A stretch of DNA of 64,000 bases from Taudactylus pleione. Lineage: Eukaryota; Chordata; Amphibia; Anura; Myobatrachidae. Positions within the stretch are counted from its first letter, which is position 1, and every line of letters begins with the position of its first letter. The position numbers and the translations under genes were made by a program. A model generated the notes under the pieces. The model did not search any database and had not been told where the DNA came from. It saw only the letters and a program-made list of their open reading frames with translations. Of this stretch, positions 36,601-53,200 are shown one piece after another. Location: positions 310,001 through 374,000 of the forward strand of contig JAUIMM010000577.1 of assembly GCA_031769625.1 (NCBI GenBank). The letters run 5' to 3'.

Positions 36601-38677
36601 CCTGCTGCCGCTCCCCGCACACACTACTCTACCCCTTACCCTGCTCCCACAACCCACACACTACACTACCCCCTAACCCTGTTGCCACTCCACGTACACA
36701 CTACACTCCCCAAGCCCTGCTGCCACTCCCCGCACACCCTGCACTACCCCTAATGCTGATGCTGCTTCCCACATGCCTGACATTACCTCTAACCCTGCTC
36801 CCACTCCCCATACACACTTCCCTACCGCTAACCATGCTCCTGCGCCCCGCACACAATACACTACCCCTAATCCTGCTGTCGCTCCCCGCACACACTTCAC
36901 TAACCCTAACCCTGATCCCTCTCCCCGCACACACTTCATTACCCCTAACCTTGATCCCACTCTCCACAAAAACTACACTACCCCTAACACTGTAGCCGTT
37001 CCCCGCACACACTACATTACCCCTAACCCTGCTCCCACTCCCCATACACACTACCCTACCCCTAACCATGCTCCTGCTCCCCGCACACAATACACTACCC
37101 CTAATCCTGCTGTCGCTCCCCGCACACACTTCACTAACCCTAACCCTGATCACTCTCCCCGCACACACTACATTACCCCTACCCTTGATCCCACTCCCCG
37201 CAAACCCTACACTACCCCTAACCCTCCTCCCACTCCCCGCACGCACTACACTACCCCTAACCATGCTACTGCTCCCCACACACTACACTACCCCTAAACC
37301 TGCTCCCACTCCCCTCACACACTACACTACCCCTAACCATGCCACTGCTCCCCAAACAGTACACTACCCCTAAACCTGCCCCCACTCCCCTCACACACTA
37401 CACTACCCCTAACTATGCTACTGCTCCCCAAACACTACACTACCCCTAAACGTGCTCCCACTCCCCTCACACACTACCCTACCCCTAACCCTGCTCCCAC
37501 TCCACTCACACACTACACTACCCCTAACCCTGCTACTGCTCCCTGCACACACTACACTACTCCTAACCCTGCTCCCGCTCCCCGCACACACTACACTACC
37601 CCTAACTCTGCTCCTGCTCCCCACACACACTACACTACCCCTAATCCTACTCCCACCCCCCGCACACTCTACACTACCCCTAACCCTGCTCCCACTCCCC
37701 TCACACACTATACTACCCCTAACCATGCTACTGCTCCCTGCACACACTACACTACCCCTAACCATGCTACTGCTCCCTGCACACAGTACCCCTAACCATG
37801 CTACTGCTCCCCACACACTACACTAACCCTTACCCTGCTCCTACTCCCAGTACACACTTCACTACCCCTAACCCTGCTCCCACTCCACTCACACACTACA
37901 CTACCCCTAACCATGCTACAGCTCCCCACACACTACACTACCCCTAACCTTGCTCCCACTCCCCGCACACACTACACTACCCCTAACTCTGCTCCCCGCA
38001 CACACTACACTACCCCTAACTCTGCTCCTGGTCCCCACACACACTACACTACCGCCATCCTTCCACTCCCCACACACACTACACTACCCCTAACTCTGCT
38101 CCCACTCCCCGCACACACTACACTACCCCTAACCCTGCTCCAGCTCCCCGCTACACTACACTACCCCTAACCCAACTCTCTCTCCCCGAACACACTACAC
38201 TACCCCTAACTCTGCTCCTGCTCCCTGCACACACTACACTACCCCTAACTCTGCACTGGTCCTCACACGCACTACACTACCCCCTAACCCTGCTGCCGCT
38301 CCCCGCACACTCTACACTACCCCTAACTCTGCTCCTGCTCCACACACACACTACACTACCCCTAACCCTGCTGCCACTCCCCGTACACACTACAATAGCC
38401 CTAACCCTGCTGCCACTCCCCGCACACACTACACTACCCCTAGCCCTGCTGCCTCTCCCCGTACACACTACACTACCCCTAACCCTGCTGCCACTGCCCG
38501 CACACCCTGCACTACCCCTAATGCTGATCTGCTTCCCACATGCACTACATTACCCCTAACCCTGCTCCCACTCCCCATACACACTACCCTACCCCTAACC
38601 ATGCTCCTGCTCCCCGCACACACTTCACTAACCCTAACCCAGATCCCTCTACACGCACACACTACATTACCCCTAAC
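33608..38677. repeat. Higher-order repeat copy 2, truncated
   Basis: It follows copy 1 with an offset of about 6,690 bp in the 30-31 kb region, and follows copy 4 at an exact offset of 20,098 bp up to about 35.5 kb. At about 38678 the monomer order switches abruptly, so the last third of the unit is missing. Confidence 0.85.
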
Positions 38678-41600
38678 CCTGCTGCCACTCCCCGTACACA
38701 CTACACTTACCCCTAGCCATGCTCCTGCTCCCCGCACACAATACACTACCCCTAATCCTCCTGTCGCTCCCCGCACACACTTCACTAACCCTAACCCTGA
38801 TTACTCTCCCCGCACACACCACATTACCCCTATCCTTGATCCCACTCCCCGCAAACACTACACTACCCCTAACCCTCCTCCCACTCCCCGCACACACTAC
38901 ACTACCCCTAACCATGCTACTGCTCCCCACACACTACACTACCCCTAAACCTGCTCCCACTCCCCTCACACACTACACTACCCCTAACCATGCCACTGCT
39001 CCCCAAACAGTACACTACCCCTAAACCTGCTCCCACTCCCCTCACACACTACACTACCCCTAACCATGCTACTGCTCCCCAAACACGACACTACCCCTAA
39101 AGGTGCTCCCACTCCCCTCACACACTGCCCTACCCCTAACCCTGCTCCCTCTCCACTCACACACTACACTACCCCAAACCCTGCTACTGCTCCCTGCACA
39201 CACTACACTACTCCTAACCCTGCTCCCGCTCCCCGCACACACTACACTACCCCTAACTCTGCTCCTGCTCCCCACACACACTACACTACCCCTAATCCTA
39301 CTCCCACCCCCCGCACACACAACACTACCCCTAACCCTGCTCCTGCTCCCACTCCCCTCACACACTTTACTACTGCCCCTAACCATGCTACTGCTCCCTG
39401 CACACACTACACTACCCCTAACCATGCTACTGCTCCCTGCACACACTACACTACCCCTAACCATGCTACTGCTCCCTGCACACACTACACTACCCCTAAC
39501 CATGCTACTGCTCCCCACACACTACACTAACCCTTACCCTGCTCCTACTCCCAGTACACACTTCACTACCCCTAACCCTGCTCCCTCTCCACTCACACAC
39601 TACACTACCCCTAACCATGCTACTGCTCCCCACACACACTACACTACCCCTAACCCTCCTCCCACTCCCCGCACACACTACCCTACCCCCTAACCATGCT
39701 TCAGCTCCCCACACACTACACTACGCCTAACCTTGCTCCCACTCCCCGTACACACTACACTACCCCTAACTCTGCTTCTGCTCCCCGCACACACTACACT
39801 ACCCCTAACTCTGCTCCTGGTCCCCACACACACTACACTACCCCTAACCTTCCACTCCCCACACACACTACACTACCCTAACTCTGCTCCCACTCCCCGC
39901 ACACACTACACTACCCCTAACCCTGCTCCAGCTCCCCGCTACACTACACTACCCCTAACCAAACTCCCTCTCCCCGCACACCCTACACTACCCCTAACTC
40001 TGCTCCTGCTCCCTGCACACACTACACTACCCCTAACTCTGCACTGGTCCTCACACTCACTACACTACCCTATCCCTGCTGCCGCTCCCCGCACACTCTA
40101 CACTGCCCCTAACTCTGCTCCTGCTCCACACACACACTACACTACCCCTAACCCTGCTGCCACTCCCCGTACACACTACAATACCCCTAACCCTGCTGCC
40201 ACTCCCCGCACACACTACACTACCCCTAGCCTTGTTGCCACTCCCCGTACACACTACACTACCCCTACCGCCACTCCACGCACACCCTGCACTACCCCTA
40301 ATGCTGATGCTGCTTCCCACATGCACTACATTACCCCTAACCCTGCTCCCTCTCCCCATACACACTACCCTACCCCTAACCATGCACCTGCTCCCCGCAC
40401 ACAATACACTATCCCTAATCCTGCTGTCACTCCCCGCACACACTACAATTACCCCTAACCTTGATCCCACTCCCCGCAAACACTACATTACCCCTAACCC
40501 TCCTCCACTCCCCGCACACACTACACTACCCCTAACCATGCTACTGCTCCCCACACACAACACTACCCCTAAACCTGCTCCCACTCCCCTCACACACTAC
40601 ACTACCCCTAACCATGCTACTGCTCCCCAAACACTACACTACCCCTAACCCTGCTCCCACTCCCCACACACACTACACTACCCCTAACTCTGCTCCCACT
40701 CCCCGCACACACTACACTACCCCTAACCCTGCTCCCGCTCTCCGCACACACTACACTACCCATAACCCTGCTGCCGCTCCCCGCTACATTACACTACCCT
40801 TAACCCAGCTCCCTCTCCCCGCACACACTACACTACCCCTAACTCTGCTCCTGCTCCCCGCACACACTACACTACCCCTAACTCTGCTCCTGGTCCCCAC
40901 ACACTACACTACTCCTAACTCTTCTCCTGCTCCACACACACACACTACACTACCCCTAACTCTGCTCCTGCTCCACACACACTACAACTACCCCTAAGTC
41001 TGCTCTTGCTGCACACACACACTACACTACCCCTAACCCTGCTGCCTCTCCCCGCACACACTACACTACCCCTAACCCTGTTGCCACTCCCCGTACACAC
41101 TACACTACCCCTAGCCCTGCTGCCTCTCCCCGTACACACTACACTACCCCTAACCCTGTTGCCACTCCCCGTACACACTACACTCCCCTAGCCCTGCTGC
41201 CACTCCCCGCACACCCTGCACTACCGCTAATGCTGATGCTGCTTCCCACATGCACTACATCACCTCTAACCCTGCTCCCACTCCCCATACACACTACCCT
41301 ACCGCTAACCATGCTCCTGCGCCCCGCACACAATACACTACCCCTAATCCTGCTGTCGCTCCCCCGCACACTCTTCACTAACCCTAACCCTGATCCCTCT
41401 CCCCGCACACACTATATTACCCCTAACCTTGATCCCACTCTCCGCAAACACTACACTACCCCTAACACTGTTGCTTTTCCCCGCACACACTACACTACCC
41501 CTAACCCTGTTGCCACTCCCCGTACACACTACACTCCCGTAGCCCTGCTGCCACTCCCCGCACACCCTGCACTACCCCTAATGCTGATGCTGCTTCCCAC

Positions 41601-44600
41601 ATGCACTACATCACCTCTAATCCTGCTCCCACTCCCCTCACACACTACCCCTAACCATGCTACTGCTCCCCACACACTACACTACCCCTAACCCTGCTCC
41701 CACTCCCAGCACACACTACACTACCCCTAACCCTGCTCCCACTCCCCTCACACACTACACTACCCCTAACCATGCTACTGCTCCCCACACACTACACTAC
41801 CCATAACCCTTCTCCCACTCCCCTCACACACTACACTACCCCTAACCATGCTTCTGCTCACCACACGCTACACTACCCCTAATCCTGCTCCCACTCCCAG
41901 CACACACTACACTACCCCTAACCCTGCTCCCACTCCCCTCACACACTACACTACCCCTAACCATGCTACTGCTTTCCACACACTACACTACCCCTAACCC
42001 TCCTCCCACTCCCCGCACACACTACACTACCCCTAACTCTGCTCCTCCTCCCCGCACACACTACACTACCCCTAACTCTGCTCCTGGTCCCCACACACAC
42101 TACACTACCCCTAACCCTGCTGCCACTCCCCGTACACACTACACTACCCCTAACACTCTTCCCACTCCCCGCACACACTACACTACCCCTAACTCTGCTC
42201 CTCCTCCCCGCACACACTACACTACCCCTAACTCTGCTCCTGGTCCCCACACACACTACACTACCCCTAACCCTGCTGCCACTCCCCGTACACACTACAC
42301 TACCCCTAACACTGTTGCCGTTCCCCGCACACACTACACTACCCCTAACCCTCCTCCCACTCCCCGCACACACTACACTACCCCTAACCCTGCTCCCTCT
42401 CCACTCACACACTACACTACCCCTAACCATGCTCCTGCTCCCTGCACACACTAAACTACCTCTAGCCCTGCTCCCTCTCCCAGCACACACTACACTACCC
42501 CTAACTCTGCTCCTGTTCCCCACACACACTACACTACCCCTAACTCTGCTCCTGCTCCCCGCACACACTACACTACCCCTAACCCTCCTCCCACTCCCTG
42601 CACACACTACACTACCCCTAACCATGCTACTGCTCCCCACACACTACACTACCCCTAACCCTGCTCCCACACCCCGCACACACTACACTACCCCTATCTC
42701 TGCTCCTGCTCCCCGCACACACTACACTACCCCTAACTCTGCTCCTGGTCCCCACACACACTAAACTACCCCTAACCCTGCTCCCACTCCCCACACACAC
42801 TACCCCTAACTCTGCTCCCACTCCCCGCACACACTACACTACCCCTAACTCTGCTCCTGTTCCCCGCACACACTCGCACACACTACACTACCCCTAACTC
42901 TGCTCCTGGTCCCCACACGCACTACACTACCCCTAACCCTGCTGCCGCTCCCCGCACACACTACTCTACCCCTAAGTCTGCTCTTGTTCCACACACACAC
43001 TACACTACCCCTAACCCTGCTGCCACTCCCCGTACACACTACACTACCCCTAACCCTGCTGCCACTCCCCGTACACACTACACTACCCCTAACCCTGCTT
43101 CCACTCTCCGCACACACTACACTACCCCTAACCCTGTTGCCACTCCCCGTACACACTACACTACCCCTAATGCTGATGCTGCTTCCCACATGCACTACAT
43201 TACCCCTAACCCTGCTCCCACTCCCCGCACACACTACATTACCCCTAACTCTGCTCCTGCTCCACACACACTACCCTACCCCTAACCATGCTCCTGCTCC
43301 CCGCACACAATACACTACCCCTAATCCTGCTGTCGCTCCCCGCACACACTTCACTAACCCTAACCCTGATCACTCTCCCCGCACACACTACATTACCCCT
43401 AACCTTGATCCCACTCCCTGCAAACCCTACACTACCCCTAACCCTCCTCCCACTCCCCTCACACACTACACTACCCCTAACCATGCCACTGCTCCCCAAA
43501 CAGTACACTACCCCTAAACCTGCTCCCACTCCCCTCACACACTACACTACCCCTAACCATGCTACTGCTCCCCAAACACTACACTACCCCTAAACGTGCT
43601 CCCACTCCCCTCACACACTACCCTACCCCTAACCCTGCTCCCACTCCACTCACACACTACACTACCCCTAACCCTGCTACTGCTCCCTGCACACACTACA
43701 CTACTCCTAACCCTGCTCCCGCTCCCCGCACACACTACACTACCCCTAACTCTGCTCCTGCTCCCCACACACACTACACTACCCCTAATCCTACTCCCAC
43801 CCCCCGCACACACTACACTACCCCTAACCCTGCTCCCACTCCCCTCACACACTATACTACCCCTAACCATGCTACTGCTCCCTGCACACACTACACTACC
43901 CCTAACCATGCTACTGCTCCCTGCACACACTACACTACCCCTAACCATGCTACTGCTCCCTGCACACACTACACTACCCCTAACCATGCTACTGCTCCCC
44001 ACACACTACACTAACCCTTACCCTGCTCCTACTCCCAGTACACACTTCACTACCCCTAACCCTGCTCCCACTCCACTCACACACTACACTACCCCTATCC
44101 ATGCTACTGCTCCCCACACACACTACACTACCCCTAACCCTCCTCCCACTCCCCGCACACACTACACTACCCCCTAACCATACTACAGCTCCCCACACAC
44201 TACACTACCCCTAACCTTGCTCCCACTCCCCGCACACACTACACTACCCCTAACTCTGCTCCTGCTCCCCGCACACACTACACTATCCCTAACTCTGCTC
44301 CTGGTCCCCACACACATTACACTACCGCTAACCTTCCACTCCCCACACACACTACACTACCCCTAACTCTGCTCCCACTCCCCGCACACACTACACTACC
44401 CCTAACCCAACTCCCTCTCCCCGCACACACTACACTACCCCTAACTCTGCTCCTGCTCCCTGCACACACTACACTACCCCTAACTCTGCACTGGTCCTCA
44501 CACGCACTACACTACCCCTAACCCTGCTGCCGCTCCCCGCACACTCTACACTACCCCTAACTCTGCTCCTGCTCCACACACACACTACACTACCCCTAAC

Positions 44601-47273
44601 CCTGCTGCCACTCCCCGTACACACTACAATACCCCTAACCCTGCTGCCACTCCCCGCACACACTACACTACCCCTAGCCCTGCTGCCTCTCCCCGTACAC
44701 ACTACACTACCCCTAACCCTGCTGCCACTGCCCGCACACCCTGCACTACCCCTAATGCTGATGCTGCTTCCCACATGCACTACATTACCCCTAACCCTGC
44801 TCCCACTCCCCATACACACTACCCTACCCCTAACCATGCTCCTGCTCCCCGCACACACTTCACTAACCCTAACCCAGATCCCTCTACACGCACACACTAC
44901 ATTACCCCTAAACTTGATCCCACTCCCTGAAAACACTACACTACCCCAAACACTTTCGCCATTCCCCGCACACACTACACTAACCCTAACCCTGCTCCCA
45001 CTCCCCTCACACACTACCCCTAACCATGCTACTGCTCCCCACACACTACACCACCCCTAACCCTGCTCCCACTCCCAGCACACACTACACTTCCCCTAAC
45101 CCTGCTCCCACTCCCCTCACACACTACACTACCTCTAACCATGCTATTGCTCCCCACACACTACACTACCCCTAACCCTCCTCCCACTCCCCGCACACAC
45201 TACACTACCCCTAACCATGCTACTGCTCCCCACACACACTACACTACCCCTATCTCTGCTCCTGGTTCCCACACACACTACACTACCCCTAACTCTGCTC
45301 CCACTCCCCGCACACACTACACTACCCGTAACCCTGCTCCCGCTCCCCGCACACACTACACTACCCATAACCCTGCTGCCGCTCCCCGCTACACTACAGT
45401 ACCCCTAACTCTGCTCTTGCTCCCCACATACACTACACTACCCCTAACCCTGCTGCCACTCCCCGTACACACTACACTACCCCTAACCCTGCTGCCACTC
45501 CCAGCACACACTACACTACCCCTAACCCTGCTCCTGCTCCCCGCACACACTACACTACCCCTAACTCTGCTCCTGCTCCACACACACTACACTACCCCTA
45601 ACCCTGCTGCCACTCCCCGTACACACTACACTACCCCTAACCCTGCTGCCACTCCCCGTACACATTACACTACCCCTAACCCTGCTGCCACTCCCCGCAC
45701 ACACTACACTACCCCTAACCCTGTTGCCACTCCCCGTACACACTACACTACCCCTAGCCCTGCTGCCTCTCCCGGTACACACTACACTACCCCTAACCCT
45801 GTTGCCACTCCACGTACACACTACACTCCCCTAGCCCTGCTGCCACTCCCCGCACACCCTGCACTACCCCTAATGCTGATGCTGCTTCCCACATGCCTGA
45901 CATTACCTCTAACCCTGCTCCCACTCCCCATACACACTACCCTACCGCTAACCATGCTCCTGCGCCCCGCACACAATACACTACCCCTAATCCTGCTGTC
46001 GCTCCCCGCACACACTTCACTAACCCTAACCCTGATCCCTCTCCCCGCACACACTACATTACCCCTAACTTTGATCCCACTCTCCGAAAACACTACACTA
46101 CCCCTAACACTGTTGCCGTTCCCCGCACACACTACACTACCCCTAACCCTCCTCCCACTCCCTGCACACACTACACTACCCCTAACCCTGCTCCCACTCC
46201 ACTCACACACTACACTACCCCTAGCCCTGCTCCCACTCCCAGCACACACTACACTACCCATAACTCTGCTACTGCTCCCCACACACTACACTACCCCTAA
46301 CCCTCTTCCCATTCCCTGCACACACTACACTACCCCTAACCATGCTACTGCTCCCCACACACTACACTACCCCTAACCCTGCTCCCACTCCCCGCACACA
46401 CTACACTACCCCTAACTCTGCTCCTGCTCCCGGAACACACTACACTACCCCTAACTCTGCTCCTGGTCCCCACACACACTAAACTACCCCTAACTCTGCT
46501 CCCACTCCCCGCACACACTACACTACCCCTAACACACCTCCCTCTCCCCGCACACACTACACTACCCCTAACTCTGCTCCTGTTCCCCGCACACACTACA
46601 CTACCCATAACTCTGCTCCTGGTCCCCACACGCACTACACTACCCCTAACCCTGCTGCCGCTCCCCGCACACACTACACTACCCATAAGTCTGCTCTTGC
46701 TCCACACACACACTACACTACCCCTAACCCTGCTGCCACTCCCCGCACACACTACACTACCCCTAACCCTGCTGCCACTCCCCGCACACACTACACTACC
46801 CCTAACCCTGTTGCCAATCCCCGCACACCCTGCACTACCCGTAATGCTGATGCTGCTTCCCACATGCTCTACATTACCCCTAACCCTGCTCCCACTCCCC
46901 ATACACACTACTCTACCCCTAACCATGCTCCTGCTCCCCGCACACAATACACTACCCCTATCCCTGATCCCACTCCCCGCACACACTACACTAACCCTAA
47001 CCCTGATCACTCTCCCCGCACACACTACATTACCCCTAACCTTGATCCCACTCCCCGCAAGCACTACACTACCCCTAACCCTCCTCCCACTCCCCGCACA
47101 CACTACACTACCCCTAACCATGCTACTGCTCCCCACACACAACACTACCCCAAAACCTGCTCCCACTCCCCTCACACACTACACTACCCCTAACCCTGCT
47201 CCCACTCCACTCAAACACTACACTACCCCTAACCCTGCTACTGCTCCCTGCACACACTACACTACTCCTAACC
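38678..47273. repeat. Rearranged array segment between higher-order repeats
   Basis: Monomer runs like those of 23-27 kb reappear in a different order. The block found at 25434 occurs twice (39066 and 43559), and a run like 24380 occurs at 40614. From about 45141 the order approaches the end of a standard unit and leads into copy 3. Confidence 0.85.
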
Positions 47274-50200
47274 ATGCTATTGCTCCCCACACACTACACT
47301 ACCCCTAACCCTGCTCCTGCTCCCCGCACACAATACACTACCCCTAACTCTGCTCCTGCTCCCCACACACACTACACTACCCCTAATCCTACTCCCACCC
47401 CCCGCACAGACTACACTACCCCTAACCCTGTTCCCACTCCCCTCACACACTATACTACCCCTAACCATGCTATTGCTCCCTGCACACACTACACTACCCC
47501 TAACCATGCTACTGCTCCCTGTACACACTACACTACCCCTAACCATGCTACTGCTCCCCACACACTACACTAACCCTAAGCCTGCTCCCACTCCCAGTAC
47601 ACACTACACTACCCCTAACCCTGCTCCCACTCCACTCACACACTACACTACCCCTAACCATGCTACTGCTCCCCACACACACTACACTACCCCTAACCCT
47701 CCTCCCACTACCCGCACACACTACACTACCCCTATCCATGCTACTGCTCCCCACACACTACACTACCCCTAACCTTGCTCCCACTCCCCGCACACACTAC
47801 TCTACCCCTAACTCTGCTCCTGCTCCCCGCACACACTATACTACCCCTAACTCTGCTCCTGGTCCCCACACACACTACACTACCGCTAACCTTCCACTCC
47901 CCACACACACTACACTACCCCTAAATCTGCTCCCACTCCCTGCACACACTACACTACCCCTAACCCTGCTCCCGCTCCCCGTACACACTACACTACCCCT
48001 AACTCTTCTCCCACTCCCCGCACACACTACACTACCCCTAACCCTGCTCCCTCTCCCCGCACACACTACACTACCCCTAACTCTGCACTGGTCCCCACAC
48101 GCACTACACTACCCCTAAGCCTGCTGCCGCTCCCCGCACACTCTACACTACCCCTAACTCTGCTCCTGGTCCCCACACACACTACACTACCGCTAACCTT
48201 CCACGCCCCACCCACACTACACTACCCCTAACTCTGCTCCCACTCCCCGCACACACTACACTACCCCTAACCCTGCTCCCGCTCCCCGCACACACTACAC
48301 TACCCATAACCCTGCTGCCGCTCCCCGCTACACTACACTACCCCTAACCCAGCTCCCCCTCCCCGCACACACTACACTACCCCTAACTCTGCTCCTGCTC
48401 CCCGCACACACTACACTACCCCTAAGTCTGCACTGGTCCCCACACGCACTACACTACCCCTAAGCCTGCTGCCGTTACCCGCACACTCTACACTACCCCT
48501 AACTCTGCTCCTGCTCCACACACACACTACACTACCCCTAACCCTGCTTCCACTCCCCGTACACACTACACTACCCCAAACCCTGCACTTCTCCCCGCAC
48601 ACTCTACACTACCCCTAACTCTGCTCCTGCTCCACACACACTACATTATCCCTAACCTTGATCCCAATCCCCGCAAACACTACACTACCCCTAACCCACC
48701 TCCCACTCCCCGCACACACTACACTACCCCTAACCATGCTACTGCTCCCCACACTCTACACTACCCCTAAACCTGCTCCCACTACCCTCACACACTACAC
48801 TACCCCTAACCATGCTACTGCTCCCCAAACACTACACTACCCCTAACCCTGCTACTGCTCCCTGCACACACTACACTACTCTTAACCATGCTACTGCTCC
48901 CCACACACTACACTACCCCTAACCCTGCTACCGCTTCCTGCACACACTACACTACCCCTAACTCTGCTCCTGCTCCCCGCACACACTACACTACCCCTAT
49001 CCATGCTACTGCTCCCCACACACTACACTACCCCTAACCCTGCTCCCCCTCCTCGCACACCCTGCACTACCCCTAATGCTGATGGTGCTCCCCACACACT
49101 ACACTACCCCTAACCCTCCTCCCACTCCCCGCACACACTACACTACCCCTAACCATGCTACTGCTCCCCACACACACTACACTACCCCTAACCATGCTCC
49201 TGCTCCCCGCACACACTACACTACTCCTAACCCTGCTCCCACTCCCAGCACACACTACACTACCCCTAACCATGCTACTGCTCCCCACACACTACACTAC
49301 CCCTAACCCTCCTCCCACTCCCCGCACACACTACACTACCCCTAACCCGGCTCCCACTCCCAGCACACACTACACTACCCCTAACTCTGCTCCTGGTCCC
49401 CACACACACTACACTACCCCTAACTCTGCTATCACTCCCCGCACACACTTCACTACCCCTAACTCTGCTCCAACTCCCCGCACACACTACACTACCCCTA
49501 ACTCTGCTCCTGGTCCCCACACACACAACACTACCCCTAACCCTGCTCCCACTCCCCGCACACACTACACTACCCCTAACTCTGCTCCTGGTCCCCACAC
49601 ACACTACACTACCCCTAACCCTTCTCCCACTCCCCCCACACACTACACTACCCCTAACTCTGCTCCCACTCCCCGCACACACTACACTACCCTTAACCCT
49701 GCTCCCGCTCTCCGCACACACTACTCTACCCATAACCCTGCTGCCGCTCCCCGCTACATTACACTACCCTTAACCCAGCTCCCTCTCCCCGCACACACTA
49801 CACTACCCCTAACTCTGCTCCTGCTCCCCGCACACACTACACTACCCCTTACTCTGCTCATGCTCCCCGCACACACTACACTACCCCTAAATCTGCTCCT
49901 GCTCCAAACACACACTACACTACCCCTAACTCTGCTCCTGCTCCACACACACATTACACTACCCCTAACCCTGCTGCCACTCGCCGTACACACTACACTA
50001 CCCCTAACCCTGCTGCCGCTCCCCGCACACACTACTCTACCCCTTACCCTGCTCCCACAACCCACACACTACACTACCCCTAACCCTGTTGCCACTCCAC
50101 GTACACACTACACTCCCCAAGCCCTGCTGCCACTCCCCGCACACCCTGCACTACCCCTAATGCTGATGCTGCTTCCCACATGCCTGACATTACCTCTAAC

Positions 50201-53200
50201 CCTGCTCCCACTCCCCATACACACTTCCCTACCGCTAACCATGCTCCTGCGCCCCGCACACAATACACTACCCCTAATCCTGCTGTCGCTCCCCGCACAC
50301 ACTTCACTAACCCTAACCCTGATCCCTCTCCCCGCACACACTTCATTACCCCTAACCTTGATCCCACTCTCCACAAAAACTACACTACCCCTAACACTGT
50401 AGCCGTTCCCCGCACACACTACATTACCCCTAACCCTGCTCCCACTCCCCATACACACTACCCTACCCCTAACCATGCTCCTGCTCCCCGCACACAATAC
50501 ACTACCCCTAATCCTGCTGTCGCTCCCCGCACACACTTCACTAACCCTAACCCTGATCACTCTCCCCGCACACACTACATTACCCCTACCCTTGATCCCA
50601 CTCCCCGCAAACCCTACACTACCCCTAACCCTCCTCCCACTCCCCGCACGCACTACACTACCCCTAACCATGCTACTGCTCCCCACACACTACACTACCC
50701 CTAAACCTGCTCCCACTCCCCTCACACACTACACTACCCCTAACCATGCCACTGCTCCCCAAACAGTACACTACCCCTAAACCTGCCCCCACTCCCCTCA
50801 CACACTACACTACCCCTAACTATGCTACTGCTCCCCAAACACTACACTACCCCTAAACGTGCTCCCACTCCCCTCACACACTACCCTACCCCTAACCCTG
50901 CTCCCACTCCACTCACACACTACACTACCCCTAACCCTGCTACTGCTCCCTGCACACACTACACTACTCCTAACCCTGCTCCCGCTCCCCGCACACACTA
51001 CACTACCCCTAACTCTGCTCCTGCTCCCCACACACACTACACTACCCCTAATCCTACTCCCACCCCCCGCACACTCTACACTACCCCTAACCCTGCTCCC
51101 ACTCCCCTCACACACTATACTACCCCTAACCATGCTACTGCTCCCTGCACACACTACACTACCCCTAACCATGCTACTGCTCCCTGCACACAGTACCCCT
51201 AACCATGCTACTGCTCCCCACACACTACACTAACCCTTACCCTGCTCCTACTCCCAGTACACACTTCACTACCCCTAACCCTGCTCCCACTCCACTCACA
51301 CACTACACTACCCCTAACCATGCTACAGCTCCCCACACACTACACTAACCCTAACCTTGCTCCCACTCCCCGCACACACTACACTACCCCTAACTCTGCT
51401 CCCCGCACACACTACACTACCCCTAACTCTGCTCCTGGTCCCCACACACACTACACTACCGCCATCCTTCCACTCCCCACACACACTACACTACCCCTAA
51501 CTCTGCTCCCACTCCCCGCACACACTACACTACCCCTAACCCTGCTCCAGCTCCCCGCTACACTACACTACCCCTAACCCAACTCTCTCTCCCCGAACAC
51601 ACTACACTACCCCTAACTCTGCTCCTGCTCCCTGCACACACTACACTACCCCTAACTCTGCACTGGTCCTCACACGCACTACACTACCCCTAACCCTGCT
51701 GCCGCTCCCCGCACACTCTACACTACCCCTAACTCTGCTCCTGCTCCACACACACACTACACTACCCCTAACCCTGCTGCCACTCCCCGTACACACTACA
51801 ATACCCCTAACCCTGCTGCCACTCCCCGCACACACTACACTACCCCTAGCCCTGCTGCCTCTCCCCGTACACAGTACACTACCCCTAACCCTGCTGCCAC
51901 TGCCCGCACACCCTGCACTACCCCTAATGCTGATCTGCTTCCCACATGCACTACATTACCCCTAACCCTGCTCCCACTCCCCATACACACTACCCTACCC
52001 CTAACCATGCTCCTGCTCCCCGCACACACTTCACTAACCCTAACCCAGATCCCTCTACACGCACACACTACATTACCCCTAAACTTGATCCCACTCCCTG
52101 AAAACACTACACTACCCCTAACACTTTCGCCATTCCCCGCACACACTACACTACCCCTAACCCTGCTCCCACTCCCCTCACACACTACCCCTAACCATGC
52201 TACTGCTCCCCACACACTACACTACCCCTAACCCTGCTCCCACTCCCAGCACACACTACACTACCCCTATCCCTGCTCCCACTCCCCTCACACACTACAC
52301 TACCCCTAACCATGCTACTGCTCCCCACACACTACACTACCCCTAACCCTCCTCCCACTCCCCGCACACACTACACTACCCCTAACCATGCTACTGCTCC
52401 CCACACACTACACTACCCCAAACCCTGCTCCTGCTCCCCGCACACACTACACTACCCCTATCTCTGCTCCTGGTCCCCACACAAACTACACTACCCCTAA
52501 CTCTGCTCCCACTCCCCGCACACACTACACTACCCGTAACCCTGCTCCCGCTCCCCGCACACACTACACTACCCATAACCCTGCTGCCGCTCCCCGCTAC
52601 ACTACAGTACCCCTAACTCTGCTCTTGCTCCCCACATACACTACACTACCCCTAACCCTGCTGCCACTCCCCGTACACACTACACTACCCCTAACCCTGC
52701 TCCTGCTCCCCGCACACACTACACTACCCCTAACTCTGCTCCTGCTCCACACACACTACACTACCCCTAACCCTGCTGCCACTCCCCGTACACACTTCAC
52801 TACCACTAACCCTGCTGCCGCTCCCCGCACACACTACACTACCCCTAACCCTGCTGCCACTCCACGTACACACTACACTCCCCTAGCCCTGCTGCCACTC
52901 CCCGCACACCCTGCACTACCCCTAATGCTGATGCTGCTTCCCACATGCCTGACATTACCTCTAACCCTGCTCCCAATCCCCATACACACTACCCTACCGC
53001 TAACCATGCTCCTGCGCCCCGCACACAATACACTACCCCTAATCCTGCTGTCGCTCCCCGCACACACTTCACTAACCCTAACCCTGATCCCTCTCCCCGC
53101 ACACACTACATTACCCCTAACCTTGATCCCACTCTCCGCAAACACTACACTATCCCTAACACTGTTGCCGTTCCCCGCACACACTACACTACCCCTAACC

